DNA of 64,000 nt from Bacteroidota bacterium. Its GTDB lineage: Bacteria; Bacteroidota; Bacteroidia; Chitinophagales; BACL12. The DNA lies in assembly GCA_016706865.1 (NCBI GenBank), contig JADJIS010000003.1:1426001-1490000 (forward strand). The letters run 5' to 3'. Position 1 is the first letter of the stretch; every line of letters begins with the position of its first letter. The position numbers were made by a program, and so were the translations under genes. Shown here one piece after another: positions 16,969-26,145 of the stretch. The notes beneath the pieces are model-generated. The model made no database searches and had not been told where the DNA came from. It was given only the letters and a program-made list of their open reading frames with translations.

Positions 16969-17496
16969 ATGAAACGTATTCTAACCTTCAAACATTGGCA
17001 ACTCTTTTTACTAATTGTAATTACAGGTGCATGGACTTCACCAAGTCCGCTTAAAGAAATCATTAATTCAATTTCTTTAATAACATTTACTATTTGGATT
17101 TATTCAATTGGAGTTTATGGACAAGAAAGAGTTGCAACTTTGGGACTTCCGCCCTTAAATCTAAAGCTATTCAAGACCAATATTTTATTGCTTCCGATTT
17201 TACTCATTATTGTTTTTATCCTTGCACCGGAACAAACAGCAGACGACACCCAAACAGAATTTAACTTGCAGACAATATTACTTATACCAATTGCACTTTA
17301 CTTATTCTTCGCCATTTTCCAGACAGTCATTTTTGCTTGCAAAACTTTGGCGACAATAGAACTTAAAAGAGAAGTAACTTTTGGCGACTATTTTGTAAAC
17401 TTAATTTTAATTGGGATTTTAATTATTGGAGTTTGGATTATACAACCAAAAGTGACAAGACTTATTGCGGACGATGACACGACACCAATAGAATGA
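16969..17496 (+). CDS. Four-helix integral membrane protein, hypothetical
   Basis: A 175-residue protein with hydrophobic segments near residues 10-28, 35-52, 68-90, 100-125 and 140-160, and an acidic C-terminal tail (ADDDTTP). No family was recognised. It is the only gene of cassette 16919-17635, whose end tags agree (GTTATGTGT and ACACATAAC). Confidence 0.72.
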   Translation: MKRILTFKHWQLFLLIVITGAWTSPSPLKEIINSISLITFTIWIYSIGVYGQERVATLGLPPLNLKLFKTNILLLPILLIIVFILAPEQTADDTQTEFNLQTILLIPIALYLFFAIFQTVIFACKTLATIELKREVTFGDYFVNLILIGILIIGVWIIQPKVTRLIADDDTTPIE

Positions 17497-17507
17497 CAAA
17501 AAAGCCT

Positions 17508-17641
17508 ACACATAACAGCACCTACCCAAAAGGCGGGGTTTCGTGTTCCAAAGTCAGTTTTGTGGTTAATCAAACATTAGTTTTTCAAATCAAGTTTTGT
17601 GGTAAAAGTCCCGCCCTTCGGGTAGCTGCAAAACGTTAGTG
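17508..17641 (+). repeat. attC site 8 (CTACCC-type)
   Basis: Tag ACACATAAC complements GTTATGTGT at 16918. Arms CTACCC..AAGGCGGG and CCCGCC..GGGTAG; core GTTAGTG at 17635. Confidence 0.86.
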
Positions 17642-17696
17642 GCAAGGCTATGACGACACAACCCGACAGAGAAATCGGGTTCTTTTTGATAATCTG

Positions 17697-17737
17697 TATT
17701 TAAGTAGTTGCTTAAATAAACAAATTGACTATCTTTG
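17697..17737 (+). promoter_or_regulatory. Mercury-cassette promoter with ArsR operator
   Basis: A perfect inverted repeat TATTTAAG-N6-CTTAAATA (17697-17718) overlaps the -33 element (TTG, 17708-17710). After N19 comes TATCTTTG (17730-17737), and the ArsR ATG is four bases further. The site fits autorepression by the ArsR protein. Confidence 0.78.
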
Positions 17738-17741
17738 CACT

Positions 17742-18116
17742 ATGGACAATAATTCTTGCATAAGACAACAAGCGGACATTAAACAAATAAACCGTTGTAA
17801 AGACCGAGTTTCAGAACTCAACGGCTCGTTTGACTATTTATCGAACGGACTTGAATTGGCGGGAAACAACGTAAGACTGAAAATTCTCTTTCTACTTTAT
17901 GAAGAAAAACGACTTTGTGTTTGCGACATCAGCGACATTCTCGGTATGACAATTTCGGCAGTTTCTCAACACTTGCGAAAACTTAAAGACCGAAAACTAA
18001 TTGAAACCGAACGAGAAGCTCAAACCATTTTTTACTCATTGACAAAGGAGTATGAAAAAATGTTGAAACCGTTTTTTAAAATTCTTGATGAAAACAAAAT
18101 CTTGGAAACAATATGA
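17742..18116 (+). CDS. ArsR/SmtB-family metalloregulator
   Basis: A 124-residue winged-helix repressor. The metal-binding pair sits in RLCVCD (C59 and C61) at the start of the DNA-binding helices, matching the CVCD motif of arsenic/thiophilic-metal ArsR proteins; the recognition helix is TISAVSQHLRKLK. Metal binding would release the operator just upstream. Its last four bases overlap merTP, so the genes are translationally coupled. It is the first gene of cassette 17636-19071. Confidence 0.88.
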   Translation: MDNNSCIRQQADIKQINRCKDRVSELNGSFDYLSNGLELAGNNVRLKILFLLYEEKRLCVCDISDILGMTISAVSQHLRKLKDRKLIETEREAQTIFYSLTKEYEKMLKPFFKILDENKILETI

Positions 18117-18712
18117 AAACAGACAATAAACTAATCGGTGCAGGACTTTTGACAGCTATTGCAGCTTCATTATGTTGCATTACACCTGTTTTAGCTCTAA
18201 TAGCAGGAACAAGCGGACTTGCGTCAACTTTTTCTTGGCTTGAACCTTTCAGACCGTATTTTATCGGCTTGACAATTTTGGTGCTTGGATTTGCTTGGTA
18301 TCAAAAATTGAAACCTAAAAAGCAAATTGACTGCAACTGTGACACGGAAGAAAAACCAAAATTCATTCAGTCAAAAATGTTTTTAGGAATTATTACTGCA
18401 TTTGCAATTGTTATGCTTGCCTTTCCTTACTATTCAAGCATTTTCTACCCAAAGACAGAAAAGCAAATCATCGTAGTTGACAAATCAAATGTGCAAAAAG
18501 TGGAATTTACAATTAGCGGAATGACTTGTGCAAGTTGCGAAGAACACGTTAATCACGAAGTAAATAAATTGACAGGAATAATAAGTTCAAACGCTTCTTA
18601 TGAAAATGGAAATGCAATCGTAGAATTTGACAACTCAAAAACAAATATTTCTGAAATTGAAAAAGCAATAAACTCAACAGGATATTCCGTAACCGACAAA
18701 AAAGAAAATTAA
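18113..18712 (+). CDS. merTP: MerTP mercuric transport fusion protein
   Basis: A 199-residue fusion of MerT and MerP. Three membrane helices come first, with the vicinal Cys pair C21-C22 in helix 1 (SLCCITP). After helix 3, from about residue 120, a heavy-metal-associated domain carries GMTCASC (C139 and C142). Such proteins take up Hg(II) through the inner membrane. No merA reductase lies in the cassette, so the uptake would rely on a reductase elsewhere or serve another thiophilic metal. Confidence 0.9.
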   Translation: MKTDNKLIGAGLLTAIAASLCCITPVLALIAGTSGLASTFSWLEPFRPYFIGLTILVLGFAWYQKLKPKKQIDCNCDTEEKPKFIQSKMFLGIITAFAIVMLAFPYYSSIFYPKTEKQIIVVDKSNVQKVEFTISGMTCASCEEHVNHEVNKLTGIISSNASYENGNAIVEFDNSKTNISEIEKAINSTGYSVTDKKEN

Positions 18713-18713
18713 A

Positions 18714-18920
18714 ATGGAAATCAAATTACAATCAACAATCACTTGCCCCAACTGCGGACACAAGAAAGAAGAAACAATGCCGACAGACGCTTGTCAATAT
18801 TTTTACGAGTGTGAAAAATGCAAACAAGTTCTTAAACCAAAACAAGGCGACTGCTGTGTTTATTGCAGTTACGGAAGTGTTGCTTGTCCGCCAATTCAGC
18901 AAGACAAAAAATGTTGCTAA
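18714..18920 (+). CDS. GDCCVxC-domain protein
   Basis: A 68-residue Cys-rich protein: CPNCG, a C-x-x-C pair (CEKC), the diagnostic GDCCVYC, and a terminal CC. Homologues are found beside MerTP genes and some carry selenocysteine; here all are Cys codons. It probably buffers or hands over mercury. It starts two bases after merTP. Confidence 0.87.
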   Translation: MEIKLQSTITCPNCGHKKEETMPTDACQYFYECEKCKQVLKPKQGDCCVYCSYGSVACPPIQQDKKCC

Positions 18921-18943
18921 TGGACAGAAAACAAAGAAGCCCA

Positions 18944-19077
18944 GCCACTAACACGGGTTTGGCAAAAGTGGCGGTTCAGTGCTCCGCAGACACATTTGTG
19001 GGTAATCAAACATTGGTTCTCCGCATTAACATTTGTGGTGAAAATCGCCACCTTCGCCAAGCCCCAAACCGTTAAAT
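18944..19077 (+). repeat. attC site 9 (GGTTTGGC-type)
   Basis: Tag GCCACTAAC exactly complements GTTAGTGGC at 17635. It closes the 1.4 kb mercury cassette. Core GTTAAAT at 19071. Confidence 0.88.
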
Positions 19078-19829
19078 GCTATTGCTCGGAAATCAAAATC
19101 TCACTGCTAAACAAAATAATTTTCTTCCAATTTTAGGCGACAAATTTTTAATAATTTGCCGGTGACATGCAGAATAATATTTGCGACAAAATATTTCGGT
19201 AATTCATTTATCTGTTTTTTGACCTTTTTTGTGAAACGGGTGACTTCCAATTTTTAAAATAAATTCCTTGCGAACTTTTGAGAATTTTATGCTTGTTTTT
19301 TGGTGACAATTTATAAAAAATAGTGTGACAAATTGTTGAGTTACATTTTCGCATTTGTGTTTGCAGACAAAGTTGAATTTCGTGCGACATTGCAGAATAT
19401 TTGCGACAAAATATTTTGGTAATTCATTTATCTGTTTTTTGACCTATTTTGTGAAACGGGTGACTTCCAATTTTTAAAATAAATTACATGCGAACATTTG
19501 AGAATTTTATGCTTGTTTTTTGGTGACAATTTTTAAAATAAATTCCGTGCGAACTATTGAGAATTTTATGCTTGTATTTTGGTGACAATTTTTAAAAAAG
19601 AGTGTGACAAATTGTTGAGTTGCATTTAGCATTTGTGTTTGCAGACAAAGTTGAATTTCGTGCGACATTGCAGAATGCACTTTCAATAGAATGTGGCACC
19701 ATCATTTAACAAAGGCTTTGCACAATGGTGGTTGATGAGAAAAATTGATATATTTGTTTTCAAATGTAAACCATAGGTTAACGGATGTGAAGCGGTTGGG
19801 TTTTCCACCACTGCGCAAAGCCCTAAACG
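19072..19829 (+). mobile_element. Non-coding cassette, copy 2
   Basis: A 758 bp near-identical copy of 16162-16918, offset 2910 bases; the only difference noted by eye is one extra A near 19597. Start TTAAATG, end CATTTAAC and attC 10. No gene is supported. The two copies bracket the membrane-protein and mercury cassettes. Confidence 0.82.
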
Positions 19830-19835
19830 TTATGC
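19703..19835 (+). repeat. attC site 10 (GGCTTTGCAC-type)
   Basis: Identical arms to attC 7. Tag CATTTAAC complements GTTAAATG at 19071. Core GTTATGC at 19829. Confidence 0.87.
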
Positions 19836-19838
19836 CCA

Positions 19839-20390
19839 ATGCAAAATGACGAAACAATGGAAATAGTAATTCTCAGACAAAATAACAACGACCTACTTAG
19901 ACAAAATCAAATTAAGTGGACATTGTTTACACAAAAAAATATTAATCTCTTTATTTTATATGCAATAGCCGGAACATTGATTTTAATGGGATCAGGAATG
20001 TCTCAAAATGAGGGTGTGAACTTTTGGGGACCCAGTTCATCATTCGGACTTAGTCTTATTTTTCTATCAATTTTCTATTTCTTCCAAACATATCAAAACA
20101 AAGCAAAGTTTATAGCAAGGACAAAGCATTACATAGACCGTTTTAATAGTCAGAAAGAGGGCATAGAAATAACAATTACTGACTCCAGCGTTACATACAA
20201 GGACTTTGAAACAACTTCTGAAATGAAGTGGACATTTTTTTCACAGTATAAAGTCTATAAAGACTATTTATTTATCATTTCTGAAAGTGGCTACCTTAGT
20301 TCTATAATCATAAATAAAAATGAAATTAACCCAGAAAAATTTTCTAAACTATTCGCCTTTGTAAAAAATACATTACAAGAAAGAAAATAA
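19839..20390 (+). CDS. YcxB-like membrane protein
   Basis: A 183-residue protein with two central membrane helices (about residues 40-60 and 72-92) and a C-terminal YcxB-like domain (ITITDSSVTYKDFE..SEMKW..YLFIISESG). Function unknown. The ATG lies eight bases after the attC core; an ATG at 19857 is an alternative. Sole gene of cassette 19830-20561, whose tags match exactly. Confidence 0.78.
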   Translation: MQNDETMEIVILRQNNNDLLRQNQIKWTLFTQKNINLFILYAIAGTLILMGSGMSQNEGVNFWGPSSSFGLSLIFLSIFYFFQTYQNKAKFIARTKHYIDRFNSQKEGIEITITDSSVTYKDFETTSEMKWTFFSQYKVYKDYLFIISESGYLSSIIINKNEINPEKFSKLFAFVKNTLQERK

Positions 20391-20433
20391 AACTGCGGAC
20401 TGTTACGAGACACACCTTCGACAAATTAGCACT

Positions 20434-20567
20434 GGGCATAACAAGCACATTTGCGCCAGCGGGGCGACGACCTCCTCCGAATAATTTTCGATAACCAAAA
20501 ACTTTGTATTTTTATTAAAGATTTTCGATTGCCTTCCCCGCCATCGCAAATCTGCTGCACGTTAGGT
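20434..20567 (+). repeat. attC site 11 (major type)
   Basis: Tag GGGCATAAC exactly complements GTTATGCCC at 19829. Core GTTAGGT at 20561. Confidence 0.88.
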
Positions 20568-20587
20568 GCAATTAATAGAACTTAAAA

Positions 20588-21343
20588 ATGACAGACGACC
20601 ACTCACAACATGACAATCAATCTAAACAGCGAATCGTTGAGGATATTGAGAAATACAGCTGTCATATAGCCCTCTTGGAGCCTGACAATTATTTGCCAGG
20701 TTTTGCTTATACAATTGGACTATATGAAAAATTTGGCCATCCAGAGATAATATGTTTCGGCTTGCCGACAAATGTTATGGGGTCTGTTTTAAACACCGCA
20801 CGTGATATTGTAAAGCAAGGTGGTAAAATTACGACCACCAAACAATACCCTGATTTTCTCAACAACTATAATGTTGAATTTATTAATGTTGATAAGGAAT
20901 TTTATGCTAATTACTTTGGCTATGCTGGTTGGTATTATAACATGACTTTTAACTTTCCTGTTTTACAATTGGTTTGGCCCGACAAACAAAACAAATTTCC
21001 TTGGGACAAAGACTTTAATCCCGACTGGAAATTCAAACAACCATTACTCGACCGTAACACAGACTTCAAATTCTACGAAGAAAGGAATGTTGCTGTTTTT
21101 ACAACAAAACAAGCATTTGAAGGGCAACCTATCTTATTCGTATACCATAACGAAAACGGAGATTGGCAATTTCAAACTAGTGAATTACCGGACATTCAAG
21201 ATTCAATGGTAGTTGCACTCGAAAATATAACCAAACTGGATCCCACTATTAATGAGATTTATCACTTACAATATGGGTGGCGCGCTTGGAGAAAAAGCAC
21301 AGCGGAAGATTGGCAATACGAAAAATATTTGCCAGAAGAATAA
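20588..21343 (+). CDS. DUF4262-family protein
   Basis: A 251-residue protein with the DUF4262 region in the first half: YSCHIALLEPDNYLPGFAYTIGLYE, GHPEIICFGLP, and a conserved Trp-rich segment LQLVWPD. DUF4262 proteins occur near toxin-immunity loci, but the function is unknown. It lies in cassette 20562-21905, which also contains about 560 non-coding bases. Confidence 0.85.
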   Translation: MTDDHSQHDNQSKQRIVEDIEKYSCHIALLEPDNYLPGFAYTIGLYEKFGHPEIICFGLPTNVMGSVLNTARDIVKQGGKITTTKQYPDFLNNYNVEFINVDKEFYANYFGYAGWYYNMTFNFPVLQLVWPDKQNKFPWDKDFNPDWKFKQPLLDRNTDFKFYEERNVAVFTTKQAFEGQPILFVYHNENGDWQFQTSELPDIQDSMVVALENITKLDPTINEIYHLQYGWRAWRKSTAEDWQYEKYLPEE

Positions 21344-21345
21344 CT

Positions 21346-21425
21346 GCACATAACTCCAAGTAAACGTAAGCTCCTTTTTAATACATTTATTTTGAAAGGA
21401 GCCTACGCCTGCTTGGAAAATGTGA
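21346..21425 (+). repeat. Vestigial attC-like site inside a cassette
   Basis: GCACATAAC (21346) is followed by CCAAG..TAAACGTAAGCTCC and the pairing arm GGAGCC..CTTGG, but the right end reads AAAATGTGAGG with no GTT core. It looks like an attC inactivated by a small deletion, so that its cassette has fused with the next ~430 non-coding bases. Confidence 0.55.
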
Positions 21426-21777
21426 GGTATTATTTTAATCAACCCCTCCAACTATAATTTATCGAAATATAGGACTTGACAATTTTAGACCTCTGTTTGG
21501 TAAATAATGCTCACTTACGCGACAGAAATTTGCGGCGAATCTAAGGATGAATTTTTTTTGCCTACTATAAAAATATCTTAGTGAATATATTGAGAAACGG
21601 ATCGCAAATAATTTGCAACGGGAAAAACATATAACCTATTGCAATAAGTTAAGGACGAATAATTCTGGAGTGGGGCCATCCATTTTCCGGTGACAATTAA
21701 ACTGGCGACTGTTACGATAATGTTTGGTGACTTTAAAACCGAGTAGACCAATTTGAGGAGCCAATAGTCCAAAAACA

Positions 21778-21911
21778 GCACCTAACAAGCACATTTGCGC
21801 CAGCGGGGCGACGACCACCTCAGAATAATTTTCGATAACCTGAAACTTCGTATTTTTATTAAAGATTTTCGATAGCCTTCCCCGCCGTCGCAAATCTGCG
21901 GAACGTTATGG
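21778..21911 (+). repeat. attC site 12 (major type)
   Basis: Tag GCACCTAAC exactly complements GTTAGGTGC at 20561. Core GTTATGG at 21905; the sequence after the core is the interior of a coding frame, not a normal cassette start. Confidence 0.86.
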
Positions 21912-24144
21912 TTATGATATAGATGAAATAATAAGATATTATGATATTACCGATGGCGTTATACAAGCTGATGTTCCTTCTTATCTAATCACAATAAATG
22001 ATGATTTAATCGATGATGGAATATGTCAGGATTGCGGTGACTGGATGAATGAAACCAGATATAAGAATGATTTGGAATCATTTTATGCAAAATGGGAGAC
22101 ACAAGATGAAATTCCGTTTGATGTCACAGATCCCAGGCATGAATATATCAACCAATTTATTGACATGGTAAATGAAATTGAATTGGCACACGGTTATAAA
22201 ATTGATGTTTTGCTTGACCTGAATATTTTAAGTGAGTCCGCTGCTCAATGCAAGACGATTGTAAAATATATGCGTGATCATTTGCAAAACGGAGTTACAG
22301 ACGTAAATGTGGTTGGCGTAGAAATGGGAAATGAATGTTATCTGAACTGGGGCACAGACTTAATGGGTTTTGATACATTTGGCGATTATTGGAATTTTAT
22401 CAATGGTAGTAATTCTGCACTTACAACAACAGAACGGAATTTTATTTTTGGCGACCTTCCGATTAAAACAAGTCATAACTTTATTAACAAATTTAAAGCA
22501 GATGAAAATTTTATTTGCAAAGTTGGGATCCCGGCTGATAACCCACAGAATACAGAAGCAACCACATATATGTTTAGGGAAAGTGCTTTTAAGGGATTGC
22601 CAATTACAACAGGATGGAATGGCGCTTTGGCCAACCCAGTAATTTATGGTTCTACCATCACTGCCGGAAACGAAACAAGATTTAAATTTGATGCTGTAAT
22701 TCTACATACGTATTATGATGCAACAACTAATTATCTCCATATTCCATTGGACAATTTGTGCAATTTATATCCGTCTGATGGATTTCCCTCCTGTGTTCAC
22801 TCCATTGGTTGTCCATGGCCACCTGGTAGCTCCAATTGGCAATTTGATAGTTATGATTCCCGTTTAGCTGCAGCTTATCAGGGTATTTTGGGCACTTCAA
22901 TTGCTCCACCATTTGGTAATTTCAAGACAGCCTTGAAATCCCGCTATTTAGAATACTATGACAAACAAAAAACCGTCTTAAAATTTTCACCTTCTAATCC
23001 GTATCCAAAGGAACTATGGAATACGGAATGGAATCTTAAAGATAAGGTCACTAGTGATACAATAAATGATGAAGAACAAGCATTAATAAGTATTTACAAT
23101 AATAGTTTTCCACACGGATTATTAACGCAGGAAATTTTATTGAAAAATATTAAATTAAATTTCACAACAGGTTACACGCCTTCATTTTTTACTTATTCAA
23201 CCTTTCACAATTACGCAGGTGGTGGTTGGACAGATATGTTGAACATTGCCGATTGTGCCGACTGCAAAAATCATATTGCAGACGATGGCACTCCCGATCC
23301 GCTTGATCCGGCCGACTATACAGGTGATGATATTAACTATTATGTGCGGAGAACAGAGTATTATATAATGCAATTATTGAGTGAAATTAATAAAAACGAC
23401 TTGGAATACCTGCCTGCAAATTTTTCCATGTTTGTGGCCAATCCTAATTTGCAGCCTACTGTATTTATTGACCCGGAACATGAAAATCTGTATGTGTATT
23501 TTACTAACATGAAGAATGAAACACAGAGTTATGTAATCAATCCAAATCTTTTGATTAATCTTTACCCTTCAGCATTGGCATTGGGTTTTGAAAATGCTAT
23601 TATTTATGCTATTGAGGCAAAGCAGCCTTACTCGAACTCAGGTTTAAGCACGCTTTATACAGTGCATACCTGTTATAATTGCCATAGCGCATTTGACGGA
23701 TATGACAACCCTCATCCATTTGAAATCCAAAGAATATCAGATCCGATATCCAATGATCCTGAATGCGCTGACGGATTGCCATCGGGTGCTGAATGTGTTA
23801 CAGTTCCAAAATTATCAATTGGTTATTTTAAAATTCCAATCCATGTTGTATATGATCCAGACCCACATGAAAGAGAAGATGGAAATAATCTTGCGCAATA
23901 TGTAACCGTGTATCCCAACCCAACACCGGGAACATTTAGCATCAGGAGCGAGGTCAGCGGCATATTTTCAACTGATCAATTAGAAGTTAATGTATATTCC
24001 ATTACGGGAAATTTGCTATATCAAACGGTAGTAACTGAAAATCAGCCAGTGAATATTTCAAATCTTCCATCGGGCTTGTATATGATAGGTATAAAAAATG
24101 GAACAACAATTTCAATTACTAAACAATTAATAAAAATAGATTGA
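21907..24144 (+). pseudogene. 5'-truncated T9SS-secreted glycoside-hydrolase-like protein
   Basis: The reading frame is open from the attC core with no start codon or signal peptide; the first ATG is 22045 (699 residues from there). Residues after it contain GVEMGNEC and ELWNTEWN, resembling the acid/base and nucleophile Glu segments of clan GH-A TIM-barrel glycosidases. The C terminus is a type A T9SS sorting domain (VYPNPTPGTF, then SGLYMIGI). T9SS cargo needs a signal peptide, so the intact gene must have begun further upstream. Recombination appears to have placed an attC in the middle of the gene. Confidence 0.72.
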
Positions 24145-24145
24145 A

Positions 24146-25075
24146 ATGAAGAATAAGCAATTTTCAATTGAGCAGTATGCAGCCTTAACGGCTGCATTCC
24201 TGCTCATTCAAAAACAAGCAGGAACACAAGTCATTTATACTGATCTTGTGCCCGATTTGATTTTTCAGTATGATGGTGATTTTGAATATATTGATATGAA
24301 TAACGATGGTATTAATGAGTTCGGGTTTTTAAAGTCAACCGGCATACACTCAAATCTTACAACACCAAGTTTGAATACATCATGGTATTACAGAGTTAAT
24401 ATATGGGTTGGTCCCGCTATAATCGGTCCTGCGATTGCAGGTGAAACGGCTCATGCTAGTTCTGCGGCAGGTACATATTACTTTCCGTATGCTTTACAAT
24501 CTGGAATGCCTATAGATAATGAATTGAGCTTTCAAGTAGGAGGATTTCAGCAATTGGCATCAAAAACTGAAAAAATATATTATGGATCATCCTACACAAT
24601 TATCGGATTAGGAGAGTGGAACATAGGCATAGGCAACTGGGATGATGATAACATGGACTCGACTAGATATTTAGGGGTTCGTTTTAAGGATCAGGAAAAT
24701 TGTCTTCACTATGGCTGGATACGTTGCGCAGTTGTTGATTCAATTGACAAACTGATTGTAAAAGACTTTGCTTATGAAGCGCAATGTAATAAGGCAATTA
24801 TTGCGGGCGATACTATTTCCTATGTGAACATAAATAATTTACAAAATTCGCTTGATGCCAGTGTTTATAGCTTTAATAAAACTGTTTTTATTCATATTGA
24901 AAATTTTTACAATGTTCAATTAATTATTTCGGATATTACCGGAAAGAAAATCATTACTAAAGAAGTAAAAAATGAAAATGATGAAATAAATATGAATAGT
25001 TATGCATCTGGCTTTTATTTAGTGACCTTGTTAATGAGCGAAAAACGATTTGATAAAAAAGTAATGATTGAATAA
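24146..25075 (+). CDS. T9SS C-terminal-domain protein, hypothetical
   Basis: A 309-residue product starting two bases after the previous stop. An N-terminal segment with the hydrophobic core AALTAAFLLI may serve in export. The middle has a FEYIDMNNDGINEFGF repeat-like, calcium-type turn. The end is a T9SS type A sorting domain (LIISDITGKKII..ASGFYLVTL). The function is unknown. Together with the truncated upstream gene it looks like a chromosomal fragment captured between attC sites. Confidence 0.72.
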   Translation: MKNKQFSIEQYAALTAAFLLIQKQAGTQVIYTDLVPDLIFQYDGDFEYIDMNNDGINEFGFLKSTGIHSNLTTPSLNTSWYYRVNIWVGPAIIGPAIAGETAHASSAAGTYYFPYALQSGMPIDNELSFQVGGFQQLASKTEKIYYGSSYTIIGLGEWNIGIGNWDDDNMDSTRYLGVRFKDQENCLHYGWIRCAVVDSIDKLIVKDFAYEAQCNKAIIAGDTISYVNINNLQNSLDASVYSFNKTVFIHIENFYNVQLIISDITGKKIITKEVKNENDEINMNSYASGFYLVTLLMSEKRFDKKVMIE

Positions 25076-25090
25076 ATCGACCAACCACTC

Positions 25091-25222
25091 GGCTATAACA
25101 AAAGCTTTGCAAAATGGCGGGTGACGAGTAACCATGGAAATTAATTATTAACTACAATTATTGGTTTCCATGAACAATATCGTTTAGCTACCGCCACTTC
25201 GCAAAGCTTCTAAACGTTATGT
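25091..25222 (+). repeat. attC site 13 (GCTTTGC-type)
   Basis: Tag GGCTATAAC; arms AGCTTTGCAAAATGGCGG and CCGCCACTTCGCAAAGCT; core GTTATGT at 25216. The tag does not match GTTATGGTT at 21905, consistent with the unit 21906-25216 being a rearranged one. Confidence 0.82.
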
Positions 25223-25273
25223 GCGATTTTAAACCATCCACAATTTACACTTATGGACAAAATTCTAAAAATT

Positions 25274-25307
25274 AAAGTTTCACTTTAGGAAAACTTTTGT
25301 ATCTTTG
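25274..25307 (+). promoter_or_regulatory. Promoter/operator of toxin-antitoxin module 3
   Basis: The inverted repeat AAAGTTT (25274) - AAACTTT (25291) overlaps the -33 region, and TATCTTTG lies at 25300-25307. The operator differs from that of modules 1, 2 and 5, as expected for a different antitoxin subtype. Confidence 0.68.
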
Positions 25308-25311
25308 CATT

Positions 25312-25656
25312 GTGGAGAAAGGAGAATTCAGGACGATTGTTTTTTACAAAGATTATTTTCAGACTTTCTTTGACAAACAAACTAAGAAAGTAAAGGCCAA
25401 AATCGTTTGGACCTTCGACTTGATTGAGGACACTCAGAGAGTTCCTGAAACTTATCTTAAACACATTGAAGGGACGAATGGTTTATTTGAAATCAAAATT
25501 CAGTTTGGGAGTGACATCTTTCGGATTTTCTGTTTTTTCGACAAGGGACAACTTATCATATTAGCAAATGGATTCCAAAAAAAAACACAAAAAACACCTA
25601 AAAAAGAAATAGAATTAGCTATTAAAATAAAATCAGAATATGAAAAAGAAAAATAA
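25312..25656 (+). CDS. HigB-like toxin, module 3
   Basis: A 114-residue RelE/Gp49-like toxin starting at GTG 25312, four bases after the -7 box (leaderless). It shares the family pattern of module 1 (VFYKDYFQTFF, YLKHIEGTNGLFEIK, DIFRIFCFF) but is only moderately similar, so it is a second subtype. It overlaps its antitoxin gene by 17 bases. Cassette 25217-26097. Confidence 0.86.
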   Translation: MEKGEFRTIVFYKDYFQTFFDKQTKKVKAKIVWTFDLIEDTQRVPETYLKHIEGTNGLFEIKIQFGSDIFRIFCFFDKGQLIILANGFQKKTQKTPKKEIELAIKIKSEYEKEK

Positions 25657-25945
25657 AAACTTGACATCTCTCGAAGACTTTAAAGTGAAAAATTATGGCA
25701 AACGTGGGACAAAAAAACGCGAGGAATTAGAAGCTAGTTATGAAAACTTTAAAATCGGAGTTTTACTTCTTGAGGCAAGACTTGAAAAAGGTTTAACACA
25801 GGAACAACTTGCGGCTAAAGCAGGGACAACAAAATCTTATATCTCAAAAATTGAAAATAATATAAAAGAAGTTCGTATTTCGACTCTTCAAAAGATTGTG
25901 GAGACCGGACTTGGAGGACATCTTGAATTATCGATCAAATTATAA
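25640..25945 (+). CDS. HigA-like Xre antitoxin, module 3
   Basis: A 101-residue Xre antitoxin; helix-turn-helix at about residues 45-92 (LTQEQLAAKAGTTKSYISKIENN). The Lys/Glu-rich N terminus probably binds the toxin. The recognition helix differs from modules 1 and 2 in a few positions, matching the different operator. Confidence 0.88.
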   Translation: MKKKNKNLTSLEDFKVKNYGKRGTKKREELEASYENFKIGVLLLEARLEKGLTQEQLAAKAGTTKSYISKIENNIKEVRISTLQKIVETGLGGHLELSIKL

Positions 25946-25969
25946 TGAATATTAACCAAAGAATAAACC

Positions 25970-26103
25970 GCACATAACAAGCACATTTGCGCCAGCGGGG
26001 CGACGACTTCCTCCGAATAATTTTCGATAACCCAAAACTTCGTATTTTTATTAAAGATTTTCGGTTGCCTTCCCCGCCTTCGCAAATCTGCAAAACGTTA
26101 GCA
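25970..26103 (+). repeat. attC site 14 (major type)
   Basis: Tag GCACATAAC exactly complements GTTATGTGC at 25216. Core GTTAGCA at 26097. Confidence 0.88.
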
Positions 26104-26145
26104 GCTATTATCACAATGACACTTAACCCACGACCAAATAGACAA

